A stretch of DNA of 64,000 bases. It comes from an uncultured Lachnospiraceae bacterium (GTDB lineage: Bacteria > Bacillota > Clostridia > Lachnospirales > Lachnospiraceae). The notes below the pieces were generated by a model that saw nothing but the letters and a program-made list of their open reading frames with translations, had not been told where the DNA came from and did not search any database. The translations under genes were made by a program, and so were the position numbers. Positions 63,933 to 64,000 of the stretch are shown here, one piece after another. The first letter of the stretch is position 1, and the number at the start of each line of letters is the position of its first letter. The stretch is taken from the NCBI GenBank assembly GCA_902786515.1, contig CADADA010000006.1, positions 1-64,000 of the forward strand. The letters run 5' to 3'.

Positions 63933-64000
63933 ATGGAACAGGTAAATGTGGCAGTTGCTGACGACAACGAAAGAATTTTGCAGATGCTGGTAGATATACT
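63933..64000 (+). CDS. spo0A: Stage 0 sporulation response regulator Spo0A (partial)
   Basis: The window ends after 22 full codons. The visible start has the receiver pattern with the acidic pair in VAVADDNERIL. An AAAGGAGGA site precedes the ATG. Order after spoIVB and the 0A box support the identification, although only the first residues are seen. Confidence 0.9.
   Translation, partial: MEQVNVAVADDNERILQMLVDI

Overview
The window is a low-GC chromosomal segment from an endospore-forming Clostridium-class Firmicute, most likely an anaerobic gut or rumen Lachnospiraceae. Supporting signs are the complete spoIIIAA-AH operon, spoIVB followed by the start of spo0A with a perfect 0A box, the conserved block nusB-xseA-xseB-ispA-dxs-tlyA-nadK-argR-recN-spoIVB-spo0A, rubrerythrin with superoxide reductase (anaerobic oxidative defence), and starch-binding modules on a secreted protein. 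No rRNA, tRNA or CRISPR array was seen, and no gap between genes exceeds 300 bases.

Layout. Positions 1-3400 look like the end of a Tn916-type integrative element: a 5'-truncated hsdS on the minus strand, then xis and int, then an A+T-rich end with 10-bp phased repeats. Positions 3414-5594 hold LMW phosphotyrosine phosphatase, rubrerythrin, superoxide reductase and an acetyltransferase. Positions 5678-9079 encode a secreted papain-like peptidase carrying three starch-binding-like modules. Positions 9216-17722 form a same-strand run: two tandem isopropylmalate-isomerase-like pairs (small-large, small-large), a TIM-barrel/GAF/GGDEF fusion, a TIR/zinc-ribbon protein, and a receiver-like/class III nucleotide cyclase. 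It is closed by a convergent AP2/degenerate-HNH gene that overlaps the cyclase tail to tail. Positions 18669-32960 are mostly housekeeping (SleB-like hydrolase, thrC, exoA, CarD, O-antigen-ligase-like protein, a 1495-residue lectin/repeat adhesin, glyA, aroC, tgt, yajC). Positions 32990-41104 hold leuB-ilvD-ilvB-serC-serA-DUF1015. Positions 41174-48672 hold a branching-enzyme homologue that has lost every catalytic carboxylate and gained a Lys/Ala/Thr-rich tail, then MscS, a surface protein, MecA, a DEAD-box helicase and an SseB-like protein. Positions 48792 to the end are sporulation and conserved housekeeping genes.

How genes work together. leuB, ilvD and ilvB, perhaps with one of the leuCD-like pairs, make branched-chain amino acids. 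serC/serA with glyA feed serine and glycine, and thrC makes threonine. SpoIIIAA-AH form the mother-cell side of the feeding-tube channel, SpoIVB signals to the sigma-K pathway, and Spo0A is the master regulator. ispA and dxs supply isoprenoids.

The strongest candidates for something undescribed are (1) the signalling cassette at 12767-17722, which combines a GGDEF protein fused to an intact endonuclease-IV-like metal site, a TIR protein with its NADase glutamate, and a class III cyclase with non-canonical base-selecting residues; (2) the catalytically dead GlgB homologue with a histone-H1-like tail at 41174-43597; (3) the cysteine peptidase with starch-binding modules at 5678-9079; and (4) the AP2/degenerate-HNH/AP2 protein at 17709-18506. 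All functional readings come from inspection of the sequence alone; no database search was run.
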